Assembly: GCA_002345205.1 (NCBI GenBank)
Contig: DDVI01000009.1
Span: forward strand, 1-14,586
DNA length: 14,586 bases
Direction: 5' to 3'
Source of the DNA: Bdellovibrionaceae bacterium UBA2316
GTDB lineage: Bacteria > Bdellovibrionota > Bdellovibrionia > Bdellovibrionales > Bdellovibrionaceae
Position numbers and translations under genes: made by a program. The notes under the pieces were generated by a model. The model saw only the letters and a list, made by a program, of their open reading frames with translations. It ran no database searches and was not told the origin of the DNA. Positions 14,354 through 14,586 of the stretch are shown here, one piece after another (positions within the stretch are counted from its first letter, which is position 1; every line of letters begins with the position of its first letter).

Positions 14354-14586
14354 CTATCTCGCCGGTTGAAATAAAAACATGAAGCCTAAAACTACCTGAT
14401 GATCTTTTTTAAAGTCACTACTAATTTCTAATAAAGGGGCGGCACCTGCCCGATTTCCAGATAATCCAAGCGCGTATAATACGTGATAACGAGTCTCGTA
14501 GTCTGCTTTGAATTCAGCCCCTAACGCTAATCGCGCCGCCACCGGTTTTTGTACAGCCGATATTGAGAAATTTTGGAAAGTTGTGG
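14354..14586 (-). CDS. C-terminal fragment of a probable outer-membrane beta-barrel protein
   Basis: The frame is open from the window edge to TAG at 14354-14356. The visible 76 residues alternate strands and turns typical of barrel proteins: FQNFSISAVQKPVAARLALG, AEFKADYETRYHVLYALGLS, and VVLGFMFLFQPAR near the end. The apparent start at 14542 is an internal GTG, not a real start, because the frame continues upstream with no stop. The terminal strand is followed by QPAR rather than ending in Phe, which is acceptable but not ideal for a barrel end. Family unknown; the gene continues beyond the window and precedes hutD in the same direction with a three-base gap. Confidence 0.55.
   Translation of the reverse strand, partial: TTFQNFSISAVQKPVAARLALGAEFKADYETRYHVLYALGLSGNRAGAAPLLEISSDFKKDHQVVLGFMFLFQPAR

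Overview
The window looks like part of an AT-leaning Gram-negative chromosome, most likely from the Bdellovibrio group (Bdellovibrionota). This is inferred from gene content: a C-terminal fragment resembling the TIGR02147/DUF4423 family that is common in these predators, many lipobox and signal-peptide proteins, very large pilin-like proteins, a SlyX protein and outer-membrane beta-barrel proteins. No rRNA or other taxonomic marker is present, so the assignment is tentative.

Left region (1-3550): an insertion-sequence graveyard. A very short lipoprotein ORF on the minus strand ends exactly at base 1, and its upstream region holds a run of 11 C. Next come the left part of an IS21-type element (a frameshifted small zinc-finger accessory gene coupled by TAATG to a truncated istA), the left part of an IS3-family element (intact orfA, orfB with an in-frame stop and no 3' half), and a complete GC-richer ISL3-family element with an intact transposase. 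The ISL3 right end abuts the last 48 codons of the TIGR02147-like gene. I see no target duplication, so deletion or recombination must have followed or accompanied insertion.

Middle region (3553-8874, minus strand): a compact cluster reading right to left. It encodes a secreted beta-barrel-like protein, a giant 1023-residue prepilin-like protein, an overlapping minor-pilin-like protein lacking Glu+5, and a two-helix membrane protein with a HAMP-like segment. The arrangement suggests a cell-surface pilin-type adhesin with an associated outer-membrane and inner-membrane component.

Right-middle region (8964-11383, minus strand): a 331-residue lipoprotein, a small Cys-containing secreted protein, a small Ala/Thr-rich lipoprotein and SlyX. 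A 346-base divergent intergenic region follows, with a clear intrinsic terminator and possible alternative RNA folds.

Right region (11730-14586): a GlpT/UhpT-like organophosphate transporter (plus) overlaps a Cys-rich secreted protein. Convergent to them are a HutD/Ves family protein and the C-terminus of a probable outer-membrane beta-barrel protein, which runs off the window. I found no tRNA, rRNA or CRISPR array.
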